A DNA stretch of 64,000 bases from positions 124,001-188,000 of the forward strand of contig NW_024468254.1 in assembly GCF_002104995.1 (NCBI RefSeq). The letters run 5' to 3'. The DNA is from Linderina pennispora. Taxonomy: Eukaryota; Kickxellomycota; Kickxellomycetes; Kickxellales; Kickxellaceae. Numbering within the stretch: position 1 is the stretch's first letter; each line of letters starts with the position of its first letter. The translations under genes were made by a program, and so were the position numbers. The notes below the pieces were generated by a model. That model worked only from the letters and a program-made list of their open reading frames with translations. It had not been told where the DNA came from and searched no databases. Below are positions 11,593 through 21,498 of this stretch, piece after piece.

Positions 11593-12260
11593 ACGTGACA
11601 TCAGCACCGGATCTGCCGATCCAACTAGTTCACCACGCTTGTTGGTAGCGGTCTCAGAAAGCCATACATGAACCAAATTGCCTGTGCAACAGCCAATTTT
11701 CGACGACATCTGGGCTGCTGGAGAGCTATGCCCCGAGGTGTAATAACAAAAACTGCTATCCACAATGTGACAAATACCACATTACTGCCACACACCAAAC
11801 TAGTCTTATTCCGATGACATGTGTGATCCCAATGGAATTGTTCTGGGTAATGAACTAGCCCGCAATATCTCTGCGCTGGCATGCATTCCTTGCCTGCACA
11901 CTCACAAAAGTAGGCCTGGTACGCAGCACTGTTGCTTTAGCTCATCTTCCTCATAACTACCAGGACTCCAACAATGCCAATCCTGGAAGAATAGATCCTT
12001 ACGGCTACACTGTACTCCATACCTAGGCGCACAATGTTGGAGCAGAGGCATATTGTGCTAAGATAATACCTATCGCTAGGTACATCCTTGCCCGATATAT
12101 TTGTGTTCTTTAGCTCCCTCGCGTACTCAGCATCTCTTTCAATACATGCCATGCCCCAGCTGCCCAATCAAGTGATTGCTACTTGTCATATTTGCTCTTG
12201 GCGTTCATATACATCTTGCGATCTATCAGGCAGCAGTGATGAAGCCGCCTTGCTCCACAT
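11593..12260. other. Non-coding stretch inside the left repeat arm
   Basis: About 0.67 kb between the tRNA and the TATA box of the secreted-peptide gene. No ORF here looks like a protein family. It is duplicated identically in the right arm. Confidence 0.4.
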
Positions 12261-12268
12261 TATAAAAG
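12261..12268 (+). promoter_or_regulatory. TATA box of the secreted-peptide gene, left copy
   Basis: TATAAAAG lies 107 bp upstream of the ATG at 12375, a good spacing for a TATA box plus a short CA-rich leader. It is mirrored at 26821-26828. Confidence 0.6.
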
Positions 12269-12374
12269 CAGCAGCCAACATCCAGCTTCCTACACTTACT
12301 CAGTATCAGCATCAGTATCAGAACCAGCATCCACTTGCTTCAACACCAATATTGCAGCCCATCTTCTGTCCACC

Positions 12375-12878
12375 ATGGTCAACACTTGCACCCCGATTCT
12401 TGCTCTCGTCTCCCTGGCTGCCTTTGCACCGCCAGCCAATGCTGTACCTACTCCTATGCCCGAGATCGCTCGTCGCCAGTACGGTTGGGGCTGGGGCTTT
12501 CCATTTGTGAGCGTGCTTAATACCGAGTTTGACAGTGCCTCCAACCGTGCCAACTTCAACGAGAACACTCTGTATACCAACAGCCTCAGCGCAAACCAGG
12601 TAAATGATGCTGTTCATTCCAACACCAACACCTTCAACAGCTTCCGCAAGCGCCAGTGGGGATACGGTGGATACGGTGGATACGGTGGATATGGCAGATA
12701 TGGTGGATATGGCGGCTGGGGCTGGGGATTCCCATTCCTGAGCTCGTTCAACAGCGAGTTCGATCGTGCTTCAAACCGCGCTAACTTTAGTGAGAATACT
12801 CTGTATACCAACAACATCAACGCCAACCAGGCAAATGATGCTGTCCACTCCAACACCAACAACTTCATCTCTGGCTAA
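12375..12878 (+). CDS. Secreted two-module peptide precursor with dibasic sites, left copy
   Basis: 167 residues, with a signal peptide (hydrophobic residues 7-20, cleavage likely after ANA at 21-23). Two homologous modules each follow a dibasic Kex2-type site and begin with Gln: RR at 33-34 then QYGWGWGFPF, and KR at 92-93 then QWGYGGYGG. Both modules contain WGWGFPF, a FD.ASNRANF block, ENTLYTN and NDAVHSNTN. The second module adds a GGY-repeat run at 96-113. The layout resembles fungal Kex2-processed repeat secretory proteins; release of two peptides with N-terminal pyroglutamate is my inference. I do not recognise the family. The same protein is encoded in the right arm (26211-26714), so the genome may have two expressed copies. 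Confidence 0.82.
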   Translation: MVNTCTPILALVSLAAFAPPANAVPTPMPEIARRQYGWGWGFPFVSVLNTEFDSASNRANFNENTLYTNSLSANQVNDAVHSNTNTFNSFRKRQWGYGGYGGYGGYGRYGGYGGWGWGFPFLSSFNSEFDRASNRANFSENTLYTNNINANQANDAVHSNTNNFISG

Positions 12879-12944
12879 CTCAGTTCTTACGATCCTTACA
12901 ACTTTCTGACATTGTGAGTCTACACTTAGAATAAATACTTCATC

Positions 12945-13490
12945 CTTGAGCTCAATCGTTCTACGTAAACTGTTTCTGATTAATGAAGTAGCCCGGCGAT
13001 TATACTGATTTATGCCTGCCAACTAGGAACCCTCAGCCAACCCATCATGAAATTCGTGATGCCTGCAAGCACACCATGTTTGGCAAATGATACATTAGCA
13101 CTATACACCAGGCTATGTTTACGTTTCTTGATGATGCAGAGAGCGAATACCATCGACTCCCGTATATAAACAGCGATGTGGCTGGTGGTATCGGTGCCCA
13201 TTGTCTCAATCTGCCGCTTTTCACCTACCATTCTACCAACACAATTCTGCTAGAAGAAACGGCCAGCAAAAAGGCAAGTTCTGCCGGCAAAATCCTGCAA
13301 TCGGCAAGTGGATGATATGATGGGTAATAGACAGCCACTGATGCCATCACCAACATTGCTAGATATAGAGCTTCACACCATGACCGTTAAAGCCAGTCGT
13401 GGCCGCAAAAGTAGGTTCCTGCTCTCCTCCCAGAAAAAAACTTTGCTTCTACGTTGTTCATACAAACACATTATTCGCACTGTCTAACAA
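12945..13490. other. Intergenic between the left arm and the FunK1-like gene
   Basis: About 0.55 kb. It contains CCCGTATATAAACAGC (near 13159-13174) as a possible TATA element. No gene is supported. Confidence 0.4.
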
Positions 13491-16085
13491 ATGGGCTTCA
13501 AATATCCTCACTACCTAGAGAACGACGGCAAGTCAGCCAGACCGAGCAAGCGTAGGCGCACAATCGAGAGCTTTGCAACTGCTACAAACGAAGAGACACC
13601 AGATGCAGGCACTGACGGTAACTTGCTGGACAACCTTCCTCCTCCTATCGGGTACGAAGCATTTTTCCATGGTTGGGCCAAACAACTTCACATGAGGCCC
13701 GACCGTAAGCTGATAGAGGGTGGCGTTATTGTCGCAGTTGCTGTTGTTCGTAAGGCCATCAGTGACTACCAAGACCTCAAAACGGCTCGTACCACGGACT
13801 TGCCGGTATCTGTGGAAGATAACTCTAAAAGCATAGCACTCCTTGAGCGCGAGTATGAGCGTTTCGACAAGAGGCGTGAGATGGTCATGGCTCGCTTGAA
13901 TGATAACCCCGACGCCGAGAACCTGTGGAAGGAGATTGACAAACTCGACCTCAAGTGCGAGTCTGTTCAGAAAGCGATCGATAGAAAAATAGAGTCTGCC
14001 AACCAGCGTGCACAACAATTACAGGAGGATGCGCAGAAAGCTGTTGACGAGTCTATCGAACGAGTCAATACGCTGTTGGCAATCAGCGGTGGAGAACTAG
14101 CCAGCATCACGGCAGCCAGTAAGTGCACTTCTGTAAAGAAACCTGATAGCTCAACAAACTGTTTCGCTAACATGTACTTATTCCTTCAAGTAGACAACCT
14201 TGTGCTAGGGCCGATCGAGCCTCTCATCGCACCCCAGAACACTCGCCCTGCACTCCGTATTGTCAACTCGTGCCTTGCGCTTCCCCCAATCAAGCATGAC
14301 GCTGAGAGACGACAGAACGCGATCCGTCTCAACAACCATCTCCTTGAGACCCGTCCGCACCTGCACACACGTCGTTTTGCACTGCCGCATGCCCCGATTA
14401 ACCAGGGATTCCACCCGCGCATCCTGCTGAACGAGCACTGTATTGGCAAGTTCTTTGAAAACGAGATTTTCAGCCGCGTGCTCGATCTCTTCCCGGAGGT
14501 TGTCCATGGTGCCTCGATTGAGTTTGTACCCGGTAATCCAGCCTGCCATGCTGACTACTTTGCATACCTCAAAGCCAACGTCAAGGGTAGAATGCTACAC
14601 ACCTATATTGCACTTGAGTTCAAGATGCCGTACCGCACTCGGCCACAGACGACTGGCATACGGTCAGAGATGGGCGATTCAAGGGTCCGCGTGGATGGGG
14701 AGTCAGGAAAGGCACTCGAAGACGCTGGATTCGCTAGCATTGCGCATGGCGCGAAGCTGATCCACCAGACATATTGCTATGCGCGGGATGGCAGGCTGAC
14801 GTGTCCGCAGGTTCCTGACCCACGGCTGATCAACCGAAAGTTCGGGTACTGCTCGACGTTCAACGAGTCATGGGTCTGCGAGTATGTCGATAGTGACATG
14901 GAGTCTCAGGGCTCGCTCACCGAGACTCAGCACACTGCTGTGTCGACTGGATCCAGTGGCAGTATTGTCGATAATCAGACTACTGGCAGTCCAACCCAGG
15001 CCACACCTGCGTGCTACATCAATGTGTCGTCATGCTTCCATGCCAACAACAACTCACCTCACATCGCTGTGGTGATTGTCGGTATGCTCAGTGACGCTGT
15101 CAGAGACATGCAAGACAACCCCGACCAGTACATGGAGATGGACCAGGCTGTCGACAAGACCAACCCATTGATGTCGCCTCCCAGTCATGTATCCAGGACT
15201 CCATATAAGAGTGGCACCATGGTGTACAGCATTCCAGGCAAGGTGCATAGAAGGTCGCTGGGCCGACGCAGCATACCTGGTAATGGATCTACCACCAAGG
15301 GACAGGATATGGCTGTCCTGGCTATACAGTGCAAGCAGCAGTCGACGTTCGCCTTCCAGCCTCTCTTCCTGCACACGGATGTATGGTGTGGGAATGCGGT
15401 TGTGAATCAGCATGCGCCGGAGCAGACTGACATGGCGACTGACTCAACGCTGCAAGCGAGGCAATCCACAGACGATGGCTGTGTGACCCAGGGAATCTGG
15501 GCATGTGTCGTGGAGAACTGGCGCCCGCTGACAGGGCATTTCACACTGGGACGGCAGCTCGGATACGGCCGCAGCGGGTATGTTCACGAAGCCTGGCACA
15601 ACAATAGGCATGTCGCGCTAAAGTTGTGCCCTCTGCAGACGGAGGGCAGGATTCTGGAAGAGATCGTCCAGGAGACTAGGGTGTATGACTATCTGAGGGA
15701 CCTGCAAGGCACCGAGCTGCCAACCCTGTACAACTACGGTGTATTGGAGATCAATGGCGTGCTGTACTTGGCACTGGAACTCGAGTTCCTGCAGGATGCG
15801 CTACAAGCCAACACCATGTCGGTATATCGCGAGCATTTGGTTGCAGCACTACCCTTGTCAGTCAAGAGTGATATCCTGAACAGCCTGGCTAAGCTTCATG
15901 AGCGCGGCGTGGTGCACAACGACCCGCGGGTATATAATGTACTGCTGGTGCAGGACCTAGCGCGACCAGACAGGTACAAGCCCAAGCTGCTGGATCTGGC
16001 GATGAGTTACATAGATGCGACAGATGAGGCGATCCAAGAGGACAAAAGGCTCTGGACAGCTGTGCTCAATGGTGAAGCCATCTGA
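13491..16085 (+). CDS. FunK1/Crinkler-like protein: nuclease-like region plus kinase domain
   Basis: The open frame has 864 codons. A 72- or 75-nt in-frame intron probably interrupts it (donor GTAAGT at 14119, branch GCTAAC, acceptor at 14190 or 14193), giving about 840 residues. Unspliced numbering follows. The N-terminus has a basic NLS-like patch (KRRR, 20-23) and a coiled coil at about 105-195. The middle region, about 310-430, contains HADYF (D355) and ALEFK (E376, K378), a pattern like PD-(D/E)XK nucleases. Residues about 683-850 form a kinase domain: GYGRSGYV glycine loop, VALK (K711), VVHND (H809, D811), N816 and LLDLA (D835) in place of DFG. The C-terminal lobe is short, as in FunK1 kinases. 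REase-kinase fusions are known in Crinkler-type effectors; assignment to them is inference. It lies next to the inverted repeat. Confidence 0.7.
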   Translation: MGFKYPHYLENDGKSARPSKRRRTIESFATATNEETPDAGTDGNLLDNLPPPIGYEAFFHGWAKQLHMRPDRKLIEGGVIVAVAVVRKAISDYQDLKTARTTDLPVSVEDNSKSIALLEREYERFDKRREMVMARLNDNPDAENLWKEIDKLDLKCESVQKAIDRKIESANQRAQQLQEDAQKAVDESIERVNTLLAISGGELASITAASKCTSVKKPDSSTNCFANMYLFLQVDNLVLGPIEPLIAPQNTRPALRIVNSCLALPPIKHDAERRQNAIRLNNHLLETRPHLHTRRFALPHAPINQGFHPRILLNEHCIGKFFENEIFSRVLDLFPEVVHGASIEFVPGNPACHADYFAYLKANVKGRMLHTYIALEFKMPYRTRPQTTGIRSEMGDSRVRVDGESGKALEDAGFASIAHGAKLIHQTYCYARDGRLTCPQVPDPRLINRKFGYCSTFNESWVCEYVDSDMESQGSLTETQHTAVSTGSSGSIVDNQTTGSPTQATPACYINVSSCFHANNNSPHIAVVIVGMLSDAVRDMQDNPDQYMEMDQAVDKTNPLMSPPSHVSRTPYKSGTMVYSIPGKVHRRSLGRRSIPGNGSTTKGQDMAVLAIQCKQQSTFAFQPLFLHTDVWCGNAVVNQHAPEQTDMATDSTLQARQSTDDGCVTQGIWACVVENWRPLTGHFTLGRQLGYGRSGYVHEAWHNNRHVALKLCPLQTEGRILEEIVQETRVYDYLRDLQGTELPTLYNYGVLEINGVLYLALELEFLQDALQANTMSVYREHLVAALPLSVKSDILNSLAKLHERGVVHNDPRVYNVLLVQDLARPDRYKPKLLDLAMSYIDATDEAIQEDKRLWTAVLNGEAI

Positions 16086-18454
16086 AAACATTCTGTCGAA
16101 CGAGGCATCGTCACCGCTGTAAATGGCAAAATCTTAAGCCGCTGAGCGGTTTGTACAAAGACACATAGATCAACGACACCAACAGAAAATCACAGGCATG
16201 GATGGGTCGTTATGAGATATCCACACGCATCGCCGGCATTGCATTTTTCTGTGGAAACCAATTTGTTGCGCACCCGATGTGGCCGTCCCTGACTTCAGCA
16301 TGGCAGCTGACGCTATGGATGGCAAATCAGCCGCCAACGAACGCCCCACAGCAGGCTCATCAGTAAAAATGCAGCTTTCCAAAACTCTACATTTCACAAA
16401 CACCCCCGACAAACGCAGCAATGATATTGGTTTTCAAGATGCTGTGGTATTTATGAACAATGAGATGAATGGACATGCTAGTTATCACCAGGCATACCAA
16501 GCGTCTGCTTTCAACTGTGCGTATCCTTGTCATGGTTCTTTTTAGGATTCGTGCTCATATAGCTGAAGACAAAAACCAGCAGGAATTTTATCTGTTTCAT
16601 TGGAGCTGTGGCTCAGGGGCTTCTTGATCCGCTCGATGGCTATGCAAGCAGCAGGTAGGATCGGGGTTGTGTTGTGATGAGGAGAGAAAGGAGGTGTCAG
16701 TGGTTCCCCAATATTACGCGCAGCACGCTTGTTCATACGCGAGCCCCCCGGTTTCCAGATTCTTGCACAATTTGCCTTGCGTGGGGCAGTAGCTGCTACT
16801 TGCCGGAGTTTCCTGATATCTTGCATGCTGGTGTCGAGCTACATGTAAGCAAATGAGATGTGGCTAGATATGCTACTGCTGAGTATGCTTAAAGACTCTG
16901 GGTGATAGAGCTGTAGACCCAGTTGCACCAAAACTGCAAAACTCTTACTAACGGATGATGGTGAACATGCTAGGTGAAAATTGATATGTGGAAAGCATTG
17001 CAAAATAGAAAAGAGCAAAAAGAAGAGAAAATATGTTTTTCTTGCACCATTTCCAGACAACCAAAGGACCATGTTTTTAAGCCAGACGCGACTGCACAAT
17101 TCAAAGACGGCGAGTGATGGCAAAAACGGACCAAGGCTCACGGTTCAGTTCATGAACAGTATACTGCGCTCATCGAGCAAAGCAACATCAGCTGTTTCAT
17201 TGCTGCCAAAGGCACTGGGTGGTGCATGCTCTAGAACAGTAACTGTGCGGTGTACACAAGAGCTGCTGAAAGTTGAGGTACCTAGTGTATTAGTGAGTGG
17301 TGCTGTTTGTTGTATGGTCTGGTACACGCGTTCAATTACTGAACATGTCACAAACGTGAACCGAATAAAAGAAAGACAAGTTGGATCAGCACGTAACATA
17401 GCATATAACAAGTAAATGCCGATTGGCTTTGATCAGACAAGAAATATTGTCACAGACATGTTGAAGGGTCATCACATAGCATGGCTTGATGGTTTTATGA
17501 TTTGCTGGGCTACGTAAGATGGTAGGTACCTTAGTCTAGTCTAGCTACCGACACTGACACTCTCGATGAGATATGAAGCTGGGGCAGCACATGAGCGGCA
17601 TAAGACAGGATACAACATAGCCAACAGTCCTGTATGGCCGGTCTAGGATTCTGCAAAAATAACATTTGCCAGCATTTTAGTAACTGACTATCTTCATGAT
17701 GTATTGGCAAATGGTAAATTTTGATATTTGATCTGGCTGTGCATTTTCGATGCTAAATATGACGCACTATCACTCTGGCTCCAGTGATCTGCAGCGAGTC
17801 TGCTGTGCAGCTCACGGGCGCATATATCGATATCGTGCCTTTCATTCTTCTCATAATTCCTGGCATACTTCAAATTTTGTCTTCAAGCTCGCACCTATTC
17901 TCACTGTTGAGTACACATGATAGTGCATCCTAAGGTGACATAATACCATCTATACTGACAATAACCTCTACTAAGCACCTTTATTAAACAGTACTACACG
18001 GTTGGTTCTGTGCTGTAGGGACTCTTTAACAATCTACATCTAGACGTCTTGCTATAGTGATCCTAGCACAACTACGACGCATTAAATTATATGTCTACTA
18101 AATGTATGTCACATATTGGCAATGCAATCCCAAGTAATAAGTATACCTGAAGTCTCTGGGCAGCCTTGTTGTGAATCCCTGGCTATTGCCATATATCCTG
18201 TCAATGAACTATCCCCACTGTGCTGACGAAATCCTGCTACGGCCTGTTTAGTAGGTAATTAGGTGAAATGATTGGGCAACTATAATAGTGGTTTCGTACC
18301 CACAAGGGTGTGATGTTTGCACGCAGATCCATTACCCACTATGTCGGCGGCCGAAAAAATAATCCCCACACTACCATTGCAGACAAACTCAGTACTCTTC
18401 TTTTTGGCCCACCCCGGCTTATACATTCTATACTCAATTACTCCAGTTTCTAGC
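16086..18454. other. 2.4-kb stretch without a recognisable gene
   Basis: AT-richer than its neighbours. Frames of up to about 140 codons occur (for example around 16981-17415) but none shows family motifs, good splice structure or biased composition. I found no tRNA, no terminal repeats and no transposase-like sequence. It may be intergenic DNA or a decayed element. The last 140 bp before 18455 include TTATACATTCTATAC, a possible promoter for the next gene. Confidence 0.4.
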
Positions 18455-20401
18455 ATGTCTAGCAGCGATTCAGATGAGCCACAGGAATGCAAACTATGCT
18501 GCGAGGACGCGCCTATTGATTTGCCAGCATACGAAACATGGGTGATGTGCGACATCTGCTTGGAATGGTACCATGGGGTGTGTGTTGGGATATCTGCATC
18601 TGAATGCGAGCGTATCGACAAGTACCATTGCCACAAGTGCGTCGAGCAGCATGGCCCCAGCTCATACAATGGCCCGGCTCTGCGCCGATCTAACCGTAGC
18701 CACGCCAACGTTGATTACACGAAGCTCAACGATGGACAACCAGCGACGTTCAATCAGTACTTGCTACGCATTGACGCACATGAATTCGCTGAGGACGAGT
18801 TTGAACACCTGGAGAATGGGCACACGGTTACAGCGGATTGGATTAGGCATCGTGATACCAACGATCCATTTATTGTTGATAATCCTGATGGCCTGAGAAT
18901 ACAGATGCCTGGACGAGATACGACTGTGAAAGATATTGCGAGGATTATCGGAGAAGAGACAAGCGTCAGTGTCATGGATGTGCTGACGCAGGAGGAGCTC
19001 AGCGGGTGGACGCTGGGCGAGTGGGCGGAGTACTTTCATAGCACCGATAGGCGGCGTGTATTGAACGTCATCAGCTTAGAAGTGTCTGGTACGCCGCTGG
19101 GAGACATGATTCGGCGACCAGCAATCGTCGACGAGCTTGATTTGGTCGACAACTACTGGCCCGAAAATAAGCGCAAGCCGAGCAAGTTTCCGAAGGTCAA
19201 AACATACTGCCTGATGAGCGTGGCCGATGCTTATACCGACTTCCATATTGACTTTAGCGCAACCTGGGTATACTACCACGTGCTATCAGGCGAAAAGGTG
19301 TTCTATCTTGTACCGCCGTCGCCGTCGAATATACGCAAATTCGAGAGCTGGAGCAAGTCGCCCGACCAGGCAGTCAGTTTCTTTGCCGAGCATGTCAAGC
19401 AGTGCTTTGAGGTAAGATTGGAGCCCGGCAATACGCTGTTTATTCCGGCAGGCTGGATCCATGCAGTCTTTACGCCAACCGATACAGTTGTCATAGGCGG
19501 CAATTTTCTGGTCATGCAGAGCCTCAACACGCACATCGGTCTGTATAAGCTCGAGGCACGCACAAAAGTGCCCACGCGCTACCGCTTCCCGTTTTTCCTC
19601 AAGCTGTGCCGGTATCTGGTTGAGTCGTTGACAAAGACATGGACCAAGCTGGATTCCTCGTCAAAGGCGAAGTGGACGACTGAGGAGCTAGAAGGTGTGT
19701 TTGTGCTCGCATCGTTCCTCAGCGACAAGCTTGTCGATGAATCCTGCGATGACGAGATTTCCAAGATTGTTGGCGACAAGATGGCGCTTCGCAAGTATCT
19801 GGCAAGACTGCTAGAGTCGGTGGAGCCAGTGCTCAGCTCACGCATGCTGCCAGAAGAGTGGACGAATCGAGAGCCACAGTTGCGCGAGGGCAGCCATTTC
19901 CGGTGGATCCGGCCAGGAATGTCGCGTGGCTCGCTGCTTCTGGCGACCCGGCCCAAGCGTTCGCGGAATCCGAGTGTGGCTGATGGCACCGACAAGTCTA
20001 TCGCCAAGATCCGCTTAAAGAATAAAGGGCTCGGCAAGCGTAGCAGAGCCTCGCGGCATCGACTAATGCGGCGAGTTGCCAGCAGCGGCACAGCATCAGA
20101 CACCGGCAATGGCGATGAGCTGGTAGCAGTATTGGGCACGGGACAAGGCAAGGATTCGGAATCCAGCGACCACGAGGAGAGCGGCACAGAAGTCAGCGAT
20201 GAAGAGGATTACTCATCGTCGGCATCCTCAGGCGCAGGCAGTTTTATTGTCTCATCGGACGACGACAGCCGGAACTCCAGAAAACGCAAAGCAAACACGA
20301 CAAGCCAACGAGCCAGATCGGTAAAATCCAAGTTTGGGTCACTAGGCAGGGCAAAAAGTACGCGGCAGCGCATAGCAGAGCGGCTAAAAATGAAGTTTTA
20401 A
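18455..20401 (+). CDS. PHD-finger + JmjC histone demethylase, KDM2/JHD1/KDM7-like
   Basis: An Fe(II)/2-oxoglutarate-dependent lysine demethylase of the JHD1/KDM2/KDM7 group, which removes methyl marks from histone H3 lysines. 648 residues from the ATG at 18455. PHD finger at about 12-62 (CKLC, CDICLEWYHG, CHKC). JmjC core at about 230-370 with the iron triad H264-x-D266 (TDFHIDFSATW) and H336 (AGWIHAVFTPTD), and the 2OG-contacting YHVLSGEKVFYLVPPS strand. The C-terminal third is basic and acidic low complexity. The frame stays open 46 codons upstream to 18317, but that stretch is hydrophobic and not family-like. There is no CXXC, F-box or LRR segment, so the architecture is closer to yeast Jhd1 or KDM7 than to animal KDM2. 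Confidence 0.9.
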   Translation: MSSSDSDEPQECKLCCEDAPIDLPAYETWVMCDICLEWYHGVCVGISASECERIDKYHCHKCVEQHGPSSYNGPALRRSNRSHANVDYTKLNDGQPATFNQYLLRIDAHEFAEDEFEHLENGHTVTADWIRHRDTNDPFIVDNPDGLRIQMPGRDTTVKDIARIIGEETSVSVMDVLTQEELSGWTLGEWAEYFHSTDRRRVLNVISLEVSGTPLGDMIRRPAIVDELDLVDNYWPENKRKPSKFPKVKTYCLMSVADAYTDFHIDFSATWVYYHVLSGEKVFYLVPPSPSNIRKFESWSKSPDQAVSFFAEHVKQCFEVRLEPGNTLFIPAGWIHAVFTPTDTVVIGGNFLVMQSLNTHIGLYKLEARTKVPTRYRFPFFLKLCRYLVESLTKTWTKLDSSSKAKWTTEELEGVFVLASFLSDKLVDESCDDEISKIVGDKMALRKYLARLLESVEPVLSSRMLPEEWTNREPQLREGSHFRWIRPGMSRGSLLLATRPKRSRNPSVADGTDKSIAKIRLKNKGLGKRSRASRHRLMRRVASSGTASDTGNGDELVAVLGTGQGKDSESSDHEESGTEVSDEEDYSSSASSGAGSFIVSSDDDSRNSRKRKANTTSQRARSVKSKFGSLGRAKSTRQRIAERLKMKF

Positions 20402-20417
20402 GATACAGAATAAAGAC

Positions 20418-21376
20418 CTAAATCCGAGGAGTGCCAATGCGCGATGGGTCAGTGTCCCGGATACTCTGCGCTATGTGGCTGCGCTTTGCCTCATGCTCCG
20501 TATCGTCCTCGCCCTCTTCGCCCTCTTCGCCCTCTTCGCCCTCCTCAGTAGCGCTGCCAGGAGTGGGCTGGGACTCGTCCTCGGGTTTCTGGGTCGTTTC
20601 ACCACAGAGCTTCTTGCTGAGCTTGATGATACCGCCGACATGCTTGCGCAGCTGGCTATCGATTTCCTCAAGGTGGTCGTTGCGCTTGCGCTTGCCGACT
20701 CTCAGCTCATCGCGCACGGCCTTGACCTTCTTCTTCTCCTCCATCAGCCTACAAGAATAATTGGTGTCAGTAAATAGTCGGCAAAGTGTATACACATGGC
20801 TCCAGTGCGGGATTCTTACATCTCTCGCTGCTTAATTTCAAACCTCAGTCGGTTGAGCATCAGCGTGTGTGGATTTTCCGTGTCCTTCAGGAACTCCTCA
20901 GGCGCAGTCTCCCTAAACTCGTCTTCTGAAATGATCGGAATGTTCTGGTAAATGGTCTCCAGCTTTTGCGTCGATGTAATCTCTCTATGGATGAACGTCT
21001 GCTCGCGCCGAACATTCTCCAGGTCCAGCGCCAGCCTGTCCACCTTGGTCTTCAGCCCATTGACCTTACTACCAACCGACGTCTGCTCTTCGTAGAGCGT
21101 ACGATTGAGTGAGCGCAGCCGCGAAAACGCGCCGGTGCTTGCCTGCAAGAGGCTGTGGTGGTCGCCAATGTCCTCGACGCGGTCTTGCTGGCAGCTGCTG
21201 ACAATAGTGTTGGCGAGCTCCTCAATCTGGTCGCATAGGGCGTTGATTTTGTGCGCTGTTGCATCGATGACCGACTCGGGCTGTGGCTTAATTACGGCGC
21301 TTATTGTTGCAGCCAGGTTGTCCACAATTGCAATGTCAACGGCAGGCACTGGTTCAGTAGCTGCAATAGGTTCCAT
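20418..21376 (-). CDS. THO complex subunit 5-like protein, two exons
   Basis: Exon 1 (21376-20820) and exon 2 (20748-20418) join in phase 2 over a 71-nt intron (GTAAGA..TGTAG), giving 295 residues. The THOC5-type signature is ETIYQNIPIISEDEFRETAP, followed by a heptad-rich coiled coil crossing the splice site (LRFEIKQREMLMEEKKKVK). The C-terminus is an acidic EEGEEGEEGE run. THO couples transcription elongation to mRNA export. The protein lacks the large C-terminal half of animal THOC5, which is common in fungi. The stop codon is 16 bp from that of the convergent demethylase gene. Confidence 0.8.
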
Positions 21377-21498
21377 GGCGAAGGTGTTGAAGGGAGAAGC
21401 TTGCGAAAAATGAATATTCTCATTTTTTAAAAATCTGAATAGTTTCCTTTTTGGACCAGCGAGATGATGGCGCTGGCTTTTGGGAGAGGTTGCATGCC

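Larger units (their letters stand above)
11049..12944. repeat. Left arm of a 1,896-bp inverted repeat
   Basis: This segment equals the reverse complement of 26145-28040, collinear without indels: each position p matches 39089 minus p, checked at both ends, at the tRNA and across the coding region. I saw no mismatch in the parts I compared. It carries a truncated ATP14 3' end, tRNA-Val and a secreted-peptide gene. Beyond 12944 the two flanks show only weak similarity for about 30 bp. Beyond 11049 they diverge inside an ATP14 exon. The arms are separated by 13.2 kb of unique sequence. Confidence 0.95.

Noticed and set aside
16542-17415. Several 90-144-codon frames on both strands in the gene desert
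   Set aside because: They overlap each other, show no family motif and have no coding-like codon bias.
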